A stretch of 64,000 nucleotides of DNA from Paraspadella gotoi (lineage: Eukaryota > Chaetognatha), in the NCBI GenBank assembly GCA_051294375.1, contig CM119267.1:10039458-10103457 (forward strand), given 5' to 3'. A model generated the notes under the pieces. It had not been told where the DNA came from. It ran no database searches and was given only the letters and a program-made list of their open reading frames with translations. The translations under genes and the position numbers were made by a program. Below are positions 33,945 through 46,700 of this stretch, piece after piece. Position 1 is the stretch's first letter; every line of letters starts with the position of its first letter.

Positions 33945-34919
33945 TTCTCTCTCTCGCTCCGCTCAGCCTCTCGCGTCTCGCTCTCTATTTTATTCTAATT
34001 ACGTCGCTCTTCACCCTCTCTCTTCATTCTTCGTTGCTAAAAATGATGGCGTTTTTGAAAAGGGAGGAACGCAGGGACGGAGACGTCGACCGTACGACGC
34101 TCGACCTAGTCCGTCTACTCTCAGCGCCCTCACCCCTCAATTTTTTGACGCTTCTTCTTATTTTTAGAAATAGAGAAGGGATAGTAATTCCATTAGCGGA
34201 AATTGCGGTCGGCAGTTTGAGTCTTGTTTCTATTCTCCGATTGGTCCAGCCATTGTGCGTTCGTTTGGCTAGTCTCTCTTTTTCAAAGTCTCTCTCTTTC
34301 AGTTAGTCTCGCGAGAGAGAGACGGGTGTTGCAGGACTGCTGAATCGGGCTACTATCATCGATACAATCTTACTATCTGGTAGGTCAGATGACACGGAGC
34401 ATATCTACTCTGTGGTCCCTCTTCAGTCTCTCCTGATCGTCTCTCCTTCTCCTCTATTCCGCCTCTCTGCCTCTCCTCCTCATCCTCTCCTCGCTCTCAT
34501 CTCCTCTCATCTCTCTCTCCTCTCTCTCTCCTCGTCATTCTACTAGGCAACAAATGAGAGTCATTAACTGTTGGAAGAAAGGAATGGGTGAGACGAATGG
34601 GTCATCTTTAAAACCGTAAATCCCGTTTTAAACACCGGACGCGTTAGGAAAAAAAAAAAGAAACGCGCGGGCTTGCTGACTGCAACTGCGGAAAGCGTCG
34701 CAAGTCGGCAATGTGCAACGGCGATAGAAACTCGCGCAGATGGACGAGAATGAAAAAGAAAAAAAGTAAAAGCCAATCGGTTTCCATCCAGCGTTCCTCG
34801 TTCCCCAGGGAATCTCTCTCTTTCGCTTTCGCACAGAATCGTTTTCGCAAACAGAGGGAGTGTTTCTCTTTTTTAAATTATATATCGGAGACATTTCAGC
34901 CAATCAAGCGACGTTGACG
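33930..34919 (+). repeat. Duplicated block, copy A (partner about 35000-35705)
   Basis: Shares, in order, CACCCCTCAATTTTTTGACG, GGTCCAGCCAT, GGCAACAAATGAGAGTCATT and TTCAGCCAATCAAGCGAC with copy B. From 34545 to 34919 the match is about base-for-base apart from small indels. It ends at a 25-base gap. Confidence 0.85.
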
Positions 34920-34944
34920 NNNNNNNNNNNNNNNNNNNNNNNNN
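34920..34944. other. Assembly gap (25 N)
   Basis: Twenty-five undetermined bases exactly between two copies of a duplicated block. Confidence 0.99.
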
Positions 34945-34950
34945 CCTTTC

Positions 34951-34987
<37 letters not shown>

Positions 34988-34999
34988 TCTCTCTTTCTC

Positions 35000-35273
35000 T
35001 CCTCTGCGCTCGCTCACGCTCTCCTTCTCTGGCTCTCTATTTTTCTATTTCTGTTCGCTCTCCCTCTCTCTCTTTCTTCTGTTGCTAAAGAAACTAGACT
35101 CTACGACGCGCGCGCCTCTATCTTCACCCCTCAATTTTTGACGCTTTCTATTTTTAGAGAAAAGAAGGGATAATTCTTAGCGAATGGCGTCGCAGTTGAG
35201 TCTTTCTTTCTATTCTCTTGGTCCAGCCATGTGCGTCCTTTGATCTAGTCTCTTCTTTCTTTCAGACTCTCTC

Positions 35274-35319
<46 letters not shown>

Positions 35320-35705
35320 ATCTATTCGATAGGCAACAAATGAGAGTCATTAACTGTTGGAAGAAAGGAATGGGTGAGACGAATGGGTTCATCTTTAAAA
35401 CCGTAAATCCCGTTTTAAACACCGGACGCGTTAGGAAAAAAAAAAAGAAACGGCGGGCTTGCTGACTGCAACTGCGGAAAGCGTCGCAAGTCGGCAATTG
35501 CAACGGCGATAGGAAACTCGCGGACCGGATGGACAGAGAATGAAAAAGAAAAAAAGTAAAAGCCACGGTTTCCATCCAGCGTTCCTCGTGTCCCAGGAAT
35601 CTCTCTCTTTCGCTTTCGCACAGAATCGTTTTCGCAAACAGAGGGATGTTTCCTCTTTTTTAAATTATATATCGGAGACATTTCAGCCAATCAAGCGACT
35701 GTTGA
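35000..35705 (+). repeat. Duplicated block, copy B
   Basis: Partner of 33930-34919. Its left half is shorter through deletions; its right half (35331-35705) matches 34545-34919 closely. A CCAAT motif is present in both. Confidence 0.85.
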
Positions 35706-37484
35706 TGGGACGCGGCTCTTATTTCGAATTGTCAAGGAGCAGGCCCGATGACTGTTAAGTTGAAACAGCAGCATCGTTTCGACTTACCAAGCCGAAGAAG
35801 GTATTTATTTTTTAAAAAGTTCATCGCATGAACCGAGATTAAAATGTTTATACATTAAAAGATCACACATGGGAAAGACTGGTGTAAAATTTTTCTATCA
35901 TTTTTTTTTTATATACCTTGAAATGATAAAATAAAATGATTAAATTACTTTACTTGCGTATTGATACTAAATCAATACTGTGAAACTCATTCCGAATGCA
36001 ACAACCCATTAGTAATTACCAATTTTGTCCAATATCTCTCGCCATAATCATGTTCTTGCGAATTTCCCAAAACACTTTTTTTTTTATTTTCTATTTTTTT
36101 CTCTCTCTTATTTCTTCGCCTCAGGAGCAGTTTCCTCTCTTTCGTCTTCATAATTTCGAGACGACGACCAAGAAGACGATTATAAGGACGACGGAGCTTT
36201 TTCTCACTGCAAATTTTCACATTAGGTTTCATTTCGAGGTCCCGCGCGGTTTAACAAGGTGTTTAATTTAGTTTTAAAACGGCTTCGCGTACAGTCGTTC
36301 CAGACGCGACAGTTCCAGCTTTTTTTTTTTTCATCGATTTTTGGTTTGAAATAATTTTTCTTTTTATTTTTTTGCCTCATCCTTGGGCTTGGCTTGCTCT
36401 TAGGTCTTGGCGACCTTTATGTGTCAATCCGATAAAAATTTCTCTTTTTTTTTTTCACACGGCATGTTTCTGAGATTCGGTGAGTTTTTGACTGACTCCA
36501 TTTTTCATTCTTCGTTTATTGAAGAAAAATCTTGGGCTCTGAAAACGACTTCATTCGTTCCTTCATTCATTTTCCCTGAACTCGCATAGAACGTCAAGGT
36601 CGATCGGGGGAAAGTTCTTGCCTGCCAATGCAATAGTGCCATATATAGCGTCATTCTGCCATCGCGCCTTCGTGCCACTAATAACGGGCAAGAGATTGGC
36701 GCCTGGCTTCGAGTCTATTTATCATTTGGAAGTAAGAGTGAGAATTGTGGACGGAAGGCTTAATGATCTATATGCACTATTAAAGAATACGAAGAAGAAA
36801 GGAAGACAAGAAAAAATAAAAAGTTAGCCGAAACGAAAAAAAATGTACATAAATAGAAGCAACTAATAATAAAAAGAAATAAATATACATTCTAAAAAGA
36901 ATTGTATAAGCGAAAGATAAGTTCCGGAAACTCGAACGAATAACCGTTGCAGTGAGAGTCAGATAAAATTTATTACCTTCCATGCTGAGCGGAAGAGAGA
37001 GAGAGAAAGAGAACCACTTTATGCGGTGTTTTTAGGCCGACTTTCCGATGATGATCGGTAACATAAAATAGTGGCCTTTGGCTCGACAAAAATTCCAATA
37101 TCTCTGGAACGAAAGAGCGACGACTTTGACATCGACGCGAGTCGTTAGTCGTCGTTCCCGCCATCTTAGACTCTCAGCCTCGCCTCTCAAGTCCAAGGCA
37201 CCGTTCCGCGGGATGGCAGACCGTGAGTTTTTTGTTGTTTTTCCCACTCGCCCGTTAGTTGTGACCCCATTTCCCAGGATGTTCGACCTCGAGACGGCTT
37301 CGGCCAAAAGTCATCGAACTCAAACCACTCTCGCCTCCCTAAGCCGAGGAGCCCGAACTGTTTTCAACATTCCCTACAACACCCTTTTCACTCCCGACAA
37401 AAACTACTCGACAGACGAAGTCGCAGAGGAACAAAGAAAAAAAAAATGAGTCGCGAGGATGATTCTCATTTTCTCTCTCTCGTC

Positions 37485-37487
37485 TCT

Positions 37488-37545
<58 letters not shown>

Positions 37546-37577
37546 TCTCTCTCTTCTCTCTCTCCTCTCTCTCTCTT
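37485..37577 (+). repeat. (CT)n microsatellite
   Basis: About 90 bases of CT repeats with a few CAT and TTC breaks. Confidence 0.95.
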
Positions 37578-38394
37578 TCATTTTCCCCTTCTCTTTTTTT
37601 TATTTCTCTCCTTTTTTTCTTTGATTTATGCTGAGTCGACGAAGACTAATATAACTCAATGAGGACGACGGGTCAAAAAACATCGGGGTCATCGCGTTGT
37701 TAGCGATCTCTATGGCGACAAAGGCGAACGACAAATGATCATAACGAGGATGATGTTTCAAAATAAAAGTCAAAAGTATTCAACAATTTTACAAACTTGC
37801 TCGGGTTATCATCCTTGAATAAGAATTGACAGCTTTAGATTCAGTTAAGTACGGGAAATGTTTTAAACATATAGTTCTCGAAAGTTAGGAGCACGGGGTC
37901 TCTTTCAACGGGCATGGCTCAAGGAAAAACGTAGGCGGCGTGAATGAAAGCTCTCGTAAAAGCGGCAAAAAGAAAAAAGGACTCAACTTACCCTTGTGAA
38001 CGACATTAATAACACGACCGCGATAATCATTGTTATTATGCTTAAAACTTTACAAAGGTTATTGCTTAATCAAAGTTCAGAATTCGGTCAACGACTTTTC
38101 GACGGGGTCAACATTCAATAATCTCATCAGCATTCTCCCTGCAAATTCCCTCGCGTCGAAAACGTATAGAGCTCTTAACTATTTTAGTTTAATTGGCAAA
38201 CGTTGAAAGACTTTTCTTCAAGTCGTTAATTTAGTGATTTATGTGAGAACTAACGTGAATAAGATTAACCAAGTGAAAGTAAAAAAGACAAGATTTGAGA
38301 GTGATTAAAAAAAGTCTTGAGAAGAAAAAAAATAATAAAAAGGAAGAATAAAAAAGTCATCGTAAATGTCGACTCTTTAAAATAAGGCGGAACA

Positions 38395-38395
<1 letters not shown>

Positions 38396-38473
<78 letters not shown>

Positions 38474-38478
38474 CTCTT

Positions 38479-38512
<34 letters not shown>

Positions 38513-38656
38513 CTTTTCTTTTCTCTTACCTTTCGCCTATCTCTCTCTTTTCTCGCTCGAAAAAAAACAAGACCTAATTACAAGAGCGAGTTGTTCTCAC
38601 TTCTCACCTAAGACACTGAGAAACAATGACTTGAGAGAGAAGAGAGAGAGAGGCAG

Positions 38657-38690
<34 letters not shown>
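38396..38690 (+). repeat. (CT)n tract followed by (GA)n tract
   Basis: 38396-38513 is CT repeats and 38634-38690 is GA repeats; another inverted CT/GA pair. Confidence 0.95.
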
Positions 38691-38694
<4 letters not shown>

Positions 38695-39189
38695 TGAATC
38701 GAGAACCCGCGGATAAAGCAAAGAGAAAAAACTTAATAAAAAAAGAGGGAACACAAAAGAGTGAAAAACTTTCGGGATCAAGTTGTTTAAACACGAATCG
38801 AGAGAAAGAAAGAGAAAAAAAAACTTCTTTCTTTTTTTTTTCTTTTCGGGTGAAATCGCGTAGATCGAGGAATTGCACGATGAGGAAAGGAATTTGGCAC
38901 AACTCGATTTGGATGTAGTAATAGAAGAAAATTTTCCGCGAAATTTGAAATATTTTGTAACTTGAAAAAGAGAGAGCGAGAGAGAGAGAAACTTGACTGA
39001 ATGGAATTAATAGAGAAGGAAAGGAAGGGAGTTACAACGAGTAAATGGAAATAAAAAAGATCAAATTGAAAAAAATAATATAGCTCGAAGTCAAAGGTTA
39101 GAAAAGAAAATTGAGAACAAAAAAGGACACGGGAAAGAAAAAACGCACGTCTCTTTTGAAAAAGTAATGTTAATATTAATGCTAATTTT

Positions 39190-39300
39190 AAGAAAGAAAG
39201 AAAGAAAGAAAGAAAAAAAGAAAGAAAGAAAGAAAGAAAGAAAAAAGAAAAAAAGAAAAAAAGAAAAAAAGAAAAAAAGAAAAAAAGAAAAGAAAGAAAG
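39190..39300 (+). repeat. (GAAA)n / (GAAAAAA)n microsatellite
   Basis: Starts as AAAG tetramers and changes to GAAAAAA units; purine-only for more than 110 bases. Confidence 0.95.
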
Positions 39301-39581
39301 CAACAAAAAAACGTGTTTTTTTTTTCTTTAGGCGAAATTGGAGATTTATCCGAGGCGTACGAAATGCGGCAAACGCCTGATACGTGACGCCTGCCCGTCC
39401 CGCTACGGCCTGACGCGAAGCCTGACGCGTGAACGGAGCAGAAAAAAAAAAAGGGAGAGAAACGTAAAACGGAAGTTCAACACGTAGCAGGGTGAAGTCG
39501 GTGAGGAAGAGGAGGAGGAGGAGGAGGAGGAGGACGAAGAGCAACAACTCGAATTCCTCCACGGTTCCATTCACGTTCCGT

Positions 39582-39781
39582 CACGTGAAATTCTCTCCCG
39601 TCGGCTCGCGACGCGTTCCGTCTCGCGAGCTCACGTCGCGCGCCCGGATCAGTTTCGATGTCTGATTAAGAGCGTCGGCGTGTTTCTTGAGAAAAGTTAA
39701 ATTTTAGTTAGAACTCTAAAATGTCAGAACAATCACACGCACGACATCACAATCACAGCACAATCACTGTCCGATCACGTG
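39582..39781 (+). promoter_or_regulatory. Two CACGTG E-boxes in a CpG-rich patch
   Basis: CACGTG at 39582-39587 and 39776-39781. Between them lies CpG-dense DNA (GCTCGCGACGCGTTCC, CACGTCGCGCGCCC). Promoter-like; no exon identified. Confidence 0.35.
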
Positions 39782-39890
39782 ACTACCATGACGCCAAAAA
39801 GTGACAGACTCTTAAAGAGGAACGAATTCGTGATGTAGCACGCCTACCGGAAACGTCAAAGAGATTTCGATCTAACCCGAGTTAAAAACT

Positions 39891-39893
<3 letters not shown>

Positions 39894-39959
<66 letters not shown>
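39894..39959 (+). repeat. (CT)n microsatellite
   Basis: About 65 bases of CT repeats with one TCC break. Confidence 0.95.
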
Positions 39960-39965
<6 letters not shown>

Positions 39966-40341
39966 TTCCTCTGAATTCAAATCTTTGCATATCTTACCCT
40001 AATTTTCTCGCCAGTATGGTTTTCCCGGAATTTAATTAGAGCGATGACTCGGAAAAAAAACCCGAATCCTTAAAAAAAAATTTTTGTCCGGATTTTTTCA
40101 CTTAGAAAATTGCAAAATCTGGGGCTTTGCCAAAATGTTTTCTTTTTCTTTTCTCCTAAGCGTATAGAACAAGCAGAAATCTGAAGAACTAATTCTCCCT
40201 TCAAATTAGGAAAATTTAAAGGATTTAAAAGGAAAATTTTCCTCAAAAAGCTGAAGCGAATGGGTTATTTGGGAAAATCCGATTCCATATTCCGGAGAGA
40301 TTCGGAAGTTCGATGTTTGGGAAAAACAAGACTGTGTTTGC

Positions 40342-40376
<35 letters not shown>

Positions 40377-40947
40377 GGAGAGAAGAAAAAAGAAAGAAAG
40401 AAAGAAAGAGATTGAATCTGACCGAAAACAGAGTATTTCCCGATCCTTAGAGACCCTCGGAAAGTCATCAGCTAAAGTTTTTTTTTTATGGATGTGGGCA
40501 CGTCTCACCTAAGCAATTTAACTTCCCTTATCTCTCATCAGTCTCCCTCACCCTCTTTCCTCCCAACTATATCAGTTTCTTTTTTTCTATCAGATTTCCG
40601 AGCATAAAAAAAAAAACCCAGGAGTTGAAATTAGCCCATATTTTCTCGGCAGATTCATCTTTCATTTCTCACATGGATGAACAGAATTTCCTCGATTTTT
40701 TCCTCCTTCCTCCTTTTCCATTTTTCCTTCTCCGTCGAGCGTCTCCTTTCGGCCTCCCCTCCCCTTTTCTTCCTCTTCCTCCTCCTTATCCTCCTCCTCC
40801 TCATTTTTCCTCCTCCTCTTCCCTCTCCATTCAAATGAGGCTGCTAAGAATGTTTTTCTCCTTTCATGTGTTGATTCTCGCCTCTTGATTTCCTTTCTGC
40901 GGTCATTTTCTTTTTTTTCGGCCCGCGAGATTCGACGGCACGCGGTC

Positions 40948-40975
40948 CCTCTCTCTTTCTCTCTCTCTCTCTTCT

Positions 40976-41040
<65 letters not shown>

Positions 41041-41041
41041 G
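40948..41041 (+). repeat. (CT)n microsatellite
   Basis: CT repeats broken by TTCTCTT units, in a longer pyrimidine-rich stretch (40680-41320). Confidence 0.95.
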
Positions 41042-41968
41042 CCCCTCACCAGCTTTGACCCTCTCTCCTCATCCTCACGCTCCCCGCCTTGCATTTTACG
41101 ATGCTTCCTATGTTAGGATGACCCACCTTTTAACCTCGCGTCTTTCCCCATTGTTCGGACGTTGCCCCCGAAACCCAGGCAGTCAAGCATTCACCCCGGC
41201 CCTTCCCCTCCCCTATCACCCCACTTTCAGCCCACCCCCTTTTCTCAGTTTCATCTCCTCCGCCCGAAACTCACTTTTCCTTCTCCAAGTTTTTTTTTTC
41301 CGCTCGGAACGAATCTCGATTGATGAGGAGAGAAGACAACGAATGGAAATAAATTTGTTGGACGGATTTCTTGGAAACCGACGACGACGTCTTCAAACGA
41401 CGACGACGACGACGACTGATGTTTCCGTCACTGCCATTTCGATTTCCCCAAACATTAATAAGTTATTCCTTTCCTGACCTTAAAATTTATTTCCTCTAAT
41501 CTTCTCTCGAATCCACCGATCTGTCAATTCTCATTGAAACGTAAAATATTCGTTATATTCCTTCTACGTAGACCTTTTTATCCTAATCTCGACTCGTTCG
41601 TCCCTTCACAGTCAACGTATTAGTTAAACAGTTAAAACACATTTGATACCAAAGCTCTTCTCTCTCAATCCGTCGCTGCCTCACAATCACATTTCCGTCG
41701 ATCTTCTGTTTTTTCTTCCCTTCTTATCCGTTTCCTGTTTTCGTCTCTCTGTTTCGCTTCTGTTCTGCCGCGGCCACGGATTATCCTGCGGTCGCCGAGT
41801 CGGCTGCCGCTTCCGCTGCTCTCTTCCCGCTGCAGTTATTTTTACTCCCCCCAAGCTCCCCCCCCCCCGATTTTAAAAACTTCATGAATCCCCGCAGTCT
41901 TAGGCTCGGAAGCGAGCATTAAGCCAAACTTTTTTTTTCCTCCCCCTCTTTTTTTTTTCATAACTGCA

Positions 41969-42361
41969 TCTCTCTCTCTCTCTGTCTCTCTCTTCTCTCC
42001 TCTTCTCTCTCTCTCTCTCTTCTCTCTCTCTCTTCTCTCTCTCTCTGGTTTAATTTCTTTTCTCTCTCCAATTTTCCGATTTTTCCCTCACCGCCCTCGT
42101 CGGGTTAAATTTCCTTCCGCGATTTTTTTTAAATTTATTTTTAGTTTTTCTTTTTTTATTTTCTTGCCGTCGCTATCTGTCGGTTAGTCCTTTGTTGAAT
42201 TGGATTCAATGTCGACGCCAGCGCCGCCGTCGGCGAATGAGTGAAAAATAGAAAATCGAGTCTTGGATGCCATCATTTTAATATGAATTCTCTCTTCTCT
42301 TCTCTTCTCTTCTCTTCTCTTCTCTTCTCTTCTCTTCTCTTCTCTTCTCTTCTCTTCTCTT
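41969..42361 (+). repeat. (CT)n tract and a (TCTTC)n pentamer array
   Basis: 41969-42049 is CT repeats with TTC breaks. 42291-42361 is a near-perfect TCTTC pentamer array of about 14 units, the only pentamer array seen in the window. Confidence 0.95.
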
Positions 42362-42861
42362 CACTTCACTTCACATATTGTTTCTTTATTCCATTTCTCT
42401 CCCTGAATGGTTGCGGGCAGGGATTCCATCTTTCCCTCTCCTTATTCTGACAATCCGACACCGGCTCTTCTCACCCCATCTTCCTGACAGCCTCTCTCTT
42501 TCGTTTCCTAATCTTTCCAACTCCACCTTTGCTAATCTCCACCTTCTCTAATCCCCACCTTTTTACCCTCTCCATTCTCCAGCCATTCCTGACCCCCCTG
42601 AAAGATTTCACTTTTCCTCCTCATCATCATCCTGCCACTGATCATCATGGGTATCTCCTACCCTGCTCCCGCCTTTTTCCATCCGGAACCGCCCTCTTTA
42701 CTTCCACCCTTCTACGTATACCTCCTCCTCCTCCTCCTCCTCCTCCTCCTTTCCTCCATTCCCGACCCCATGGGCTCGCGACCGCCTTTTCAGCCGCCAT
42801 GGTGTCATGAAGTTGCCGGTTGGAACTCCTGGCTGCGGTCGGGACGCGGAGAGCGTTAGCG

Positions 42862-42902
42862 ATCACGTGACTTGCAATCACGTGACTTGCGGATCACGTG
42901 AC
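42862..42902 (+). promoter_or_regulatory. Three regularly spaced ATCACGTGACTT E-boxes
   Basis: ATCACGTGAC at 42862-42871, 42878-42887 and 42893-42902, starting 16 and 15 bases apart and each followed by TT(G/C)(C/G). This fits bHLH-zip sites of the USF/TFE (CLEAR) type. An ATGG in Kozak-like GCCGCCATGG lies 60-70 bases upstream. Tandem palindromic sites suggest a real regulatory module. Confidence 0.5.
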
Positions 42903-43197
42903 TTCGGCAATGGTTTCTCGGCACGCGGGGTTTCGACTGTTGATCGGAGAAAAATTGCGACGCGATGCGCAGCTGAGAATATTTTTGAAAAAGAAAGAAA
43001 GAAAAAAAAAGAAAATCCCTCTTCGCGTCGAGGGCTTTTGTGGGAATTAAAAAGAAGAACAGAAATCAGAACTTTAAGATAGATTGAGAAAAAGAAAAGA
43101 AAAAAACTACAAAGTATTTAAATTTTCTACTTTATACGAGGTTTAAAATTTCTTGACGTTTCATGTTCTTTATACTTTACTACGGTATAGAATGAAA

Positions 43198-43255
43198 TTG
43201 GAACAACCAATATAAAAATTATCCATTCATTTAATAAATAAGCTATCTTGTCCCT
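43198..43255 (-). repeat. Dispersed repeat R1, copy 3
   Basis: Minus-strand copy, translates as DKIAYLLNEWIIFILVVPIS. On its 5' side it shares AAACCACCAAAGCCTGT with copy 6 near 57280. Confidence 0.8.
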
Positions 43256-43650
43256 GACTTCGGACAGGCTTTGGTGGTTTAAGGCCTCCATCACACCTAC
43301 AAGATAATAACATAGCAGGTTTCTGCAGGTTTCTATGAAATTGGTATAGTATAGTATAGTATACTATAGTATGGTAGTAATTTATGTGTTGTATATAACA
43401 CAGAAATCGGAAAAGTTTTATTGACATTTATTAAAATGATGATAATCGATAGCGATAGAGGCGACGCAGAAAAGGGAGAGAAGAATCTTCTCTGCCCCAC
43501 GGTGAGACGTTTGGAAATGAAAGGACAAGGCCGAGCTGCGGTCTACTATTCTGACTCTGAGAGAGCCGGAGCGAATATGGGATCCCAGCGTGGGGTCTTA
43601 GCGCGGAGGAATGCCATCATCTCGGCGGAGTGAGGGAGTTTAGGGGGATA

Positions 43651-43701
43651 GAGAGAGAGANNNNNNNNNNNNNNNNNNNNNNNNNGAGGGCAGGGAGAGA
43701 A

Positions 43702-43739
<38 letters not shown>

Positions 43740-43785
43740 GAAGAGTAACGGTTAGAGAGAGAGAGAGAGAGAGAGAGAGACTGAG
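43651..43785 (+). repeat. (GA)n tract interrupted by a gap
   Basis: GA repeats on both sides of the 25-base gap at 43661-43685, ending in ACTGAGCCGGTGAGCACCG. That flank recurs at 50226. Confidence 0.9.
43661..43685. other. Assembly gap (25 N)
   Basis: Twenty-five undetermined bases inside a GA tract, where assembly commonly breaks. Confidence 0.99.
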
Positions 43786-46700
43786 CCGGTGAGCACCGTG
43801 TTCCGCGCCGATCTACGCATTAATACTTGAAAATAAATACGAGAGAAATGGAATCTCCGTGATTCTACATATGGCTGTGTAACGGAGAGAATCTCTCGTA
43901 GGTAATACGGCCTACCAATGGATTAATTGGATATAGAAACGTCTGGAGTCACCGATCGAATAGTACGCAGCGCTGTATTTCAATAGAACGAAGAGGTGGA
44001 CATGGTGAGTAGTCAGGAGTATTGCCTCTATAGATATAGATCAAACGAGACGGAATCAAATCACGGTAGAATATTATAATACTGGAAAATTGCCAACGAT
44101 GCGACATACCATGTCTTCAGAAAAGTAAAACATACTAATACTCAGAATGTACAGCGGCTCCTTTGTGTCTATTAAAGTTTTACTGCACAGCTCGCACAGG
44201 GTCGTACGTCGTAGCCCGCGAGTATGATTTGGATACTCCTAAAGAAATGTGGTACGAGTACAACTGCGCACTTAATATATATGTTTTCTACGCAGCATCA
44301 CATAGTCTTAGATTTTTTTCCGGCGGCCATCCTAAACAAAAAATTTTTAAATTTTTTTTTAGCAGAAAATCAGAGAAAAACGGAAACCTGGTCGTATATA
44401 CCCAAACGCTCGCGCGTGTATATACAACCTCGATGATGGGTGGACCCTAGACACTTTAGAATAGAGTCTTCAAGCTCAAGAAGGTCCAAACGTCCGGTAG
44501 AGAGCCAACATAAAGTCTGCGCGAGGGGGCTCTCTGGAGAAAGAGCGCGCGAATGTCGGCGGCAGAGGAGCATCCGAAGCTCATATAAACGCGAGGTACC
44601 AAGACCGATATGCTTCTGTCATATATGCGGCGCGCTCTCAAGCGGGAGGCGTGGCTCAAAAAACGGGGTGAGGGGGGTGGTAGAATTAAAGGGAAAAGGA
44701 GAGGGATGGAGACGAAACGAGAGGGATTAACCCGATTTAAGATCAAAAGAGCAACATTAGAAGCCTTCTCAAAGCTCGCACGAGAGCACGCAAAATTGAG
44801 TCTTCACATCCAGATGGGGGTTTATTTATGAAAGATATGGAATGGCTGATATAAGGATCCCTTGCGTATTATGGACTTCTGTTGTAAGAAACTCGAGCTC
44901 GAGTATCGCCTAGCAGAAATCCTCAGAAAGTATTGTAATAAATATAGAAAAATATCGTTGAAATTTGGCGGGAGGTTCTAATTGAATAAACAAAAGTCAA
45001 TACAAATTTCCTGTCACTATAACAAGGAGGTCCAGGGAGCTGTTAGACGGAAATATAAAAAAAACAGCGCGGTAAAAAAATAATGAAATGACTTAGTGCG
45101 GCGGCGACCAGATCTTGGGCGACAAATATTGTAGCGTATAATATATATGAAAAAAAAAATTCAGACAGAATACAAATCTATTTAAAAAATTCTCCTTCAG
45201 GCACCATGACTATTCTCGATAGCTGGTCACTAGGAGGAAAGTGTAAGTTATTACATGTATGCAGAAACCGCTCTACTCTGAGTAAGAGATAGCATGATGC
45301 CTATCTCCTCGTGATATAGCTGCTGTCAAAAAGCGACAAGTACTGTAATATAATAGCGGCCTTTAAGATTGGCGTCATAAACTTACATGCTTCTCTATTC
45401 AACATCAGAATAATCATTTATGAAACATACCGAGAAAAGAAACAGAAAAATAATATGACATCTGACTCTATGGCGTACAAATAATGAGTTGATTCGTCAC
45501 GAAATAGTTAAATCATACAAAGGGTCCTGAATATGTCATCATCATGTCATGCTTCACACAATACGGTTAAACCGGCAAACGTAAGACGCTCGAGTATTAA
45601 CCTATAAAATAAAGCAATTAGGTAAATACATACGCAATACAGTATCTCCCAAAAACGCCTACCGGTGTCAATAGTAAAGTATATCTAGAGGATAAAGCGA
45701 ATACCACCCGAGTATCTATAGCTACGGATAAATAGCCAAATCTCCCTAGAGAGCCAGATATACACTGTACTACCTATATAAACAAAGCTGTATGTCGATC
45801 TGCGATCCTCCAGATCGGAAACTGATCTCTCTCCTTACATTGCTACCATACGTAATACTAACGTCGTTCTAATAAGCACGATCGCAGCAAGTCCCGTCTC
45901 GAAAACCTACAGGCGAATTGACTGGAGTCTAATTTGGGCTATGATAAAACTCCAACTGTAAGTATACAGGGCATAGACACACGACGAATAAAAAAGAACA
46001 ATAATTGCTCGTCTGACTGAGGGATGACTAAATACAATATCTCTGAAACGAGAAATAATCTGTGCACGGGCGGATGCGAATACGAGCGTCAATAAACGCG
46101 AAATCAAAATCGACGCCAGAGAGTTTCTTGTGTCTTTTTTTTTTTTATTTTTTTACTGCAAACGTGCGAAAATAAAACCAAAACCGATTTCTCGTTCTGG
46201 ACTTGAATGTGGCCGAAGTTGGGCGAATTGGCGAATTGTGTGCAGAACTCTCGAGCGAAAATGGGAGAATGGCGAATGGAAATCGACTGATGAACCCATA
46301 ACTGTGCGAATATGAGACGAAATAATGCGAATGGCGAATGGCGATGGCGATGTTTGTGTGTTGACCGGTTTCATGAGTTGGTTACACGCAAGCGGGAGCG
46401 AGTGTAAAAACGTTATACGTGGGTGGGAAGTGTGATAAGCGTTTGATCAATATCGTGGAAGTGAAGGTTATGGTGGTGCAGGATAAGAGTCGGGAAACTT
46501 CGCTTGATGTCGCCCCACGTGGCTCGAAATCGCTTCTTTTATTATATATTATTTTTTTATTTTATTGCGAGTTCTCTACGAAAGAGGATGATCTAATATT
46601 CCTTAATCCATTTATCTATCAATCGATAATGGAACTGAACTTAGTAAACTGAAATAAAGCAAGCGTGAGGCATGAACAATTAAAAATAAAAAAACCGAGA

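Noticed and set aside
33716-34306. 196-codon plus-strand frame full of S and L
   Set aside because: Produced by CT repeats; no domain and no codon bias beyond the repeat.
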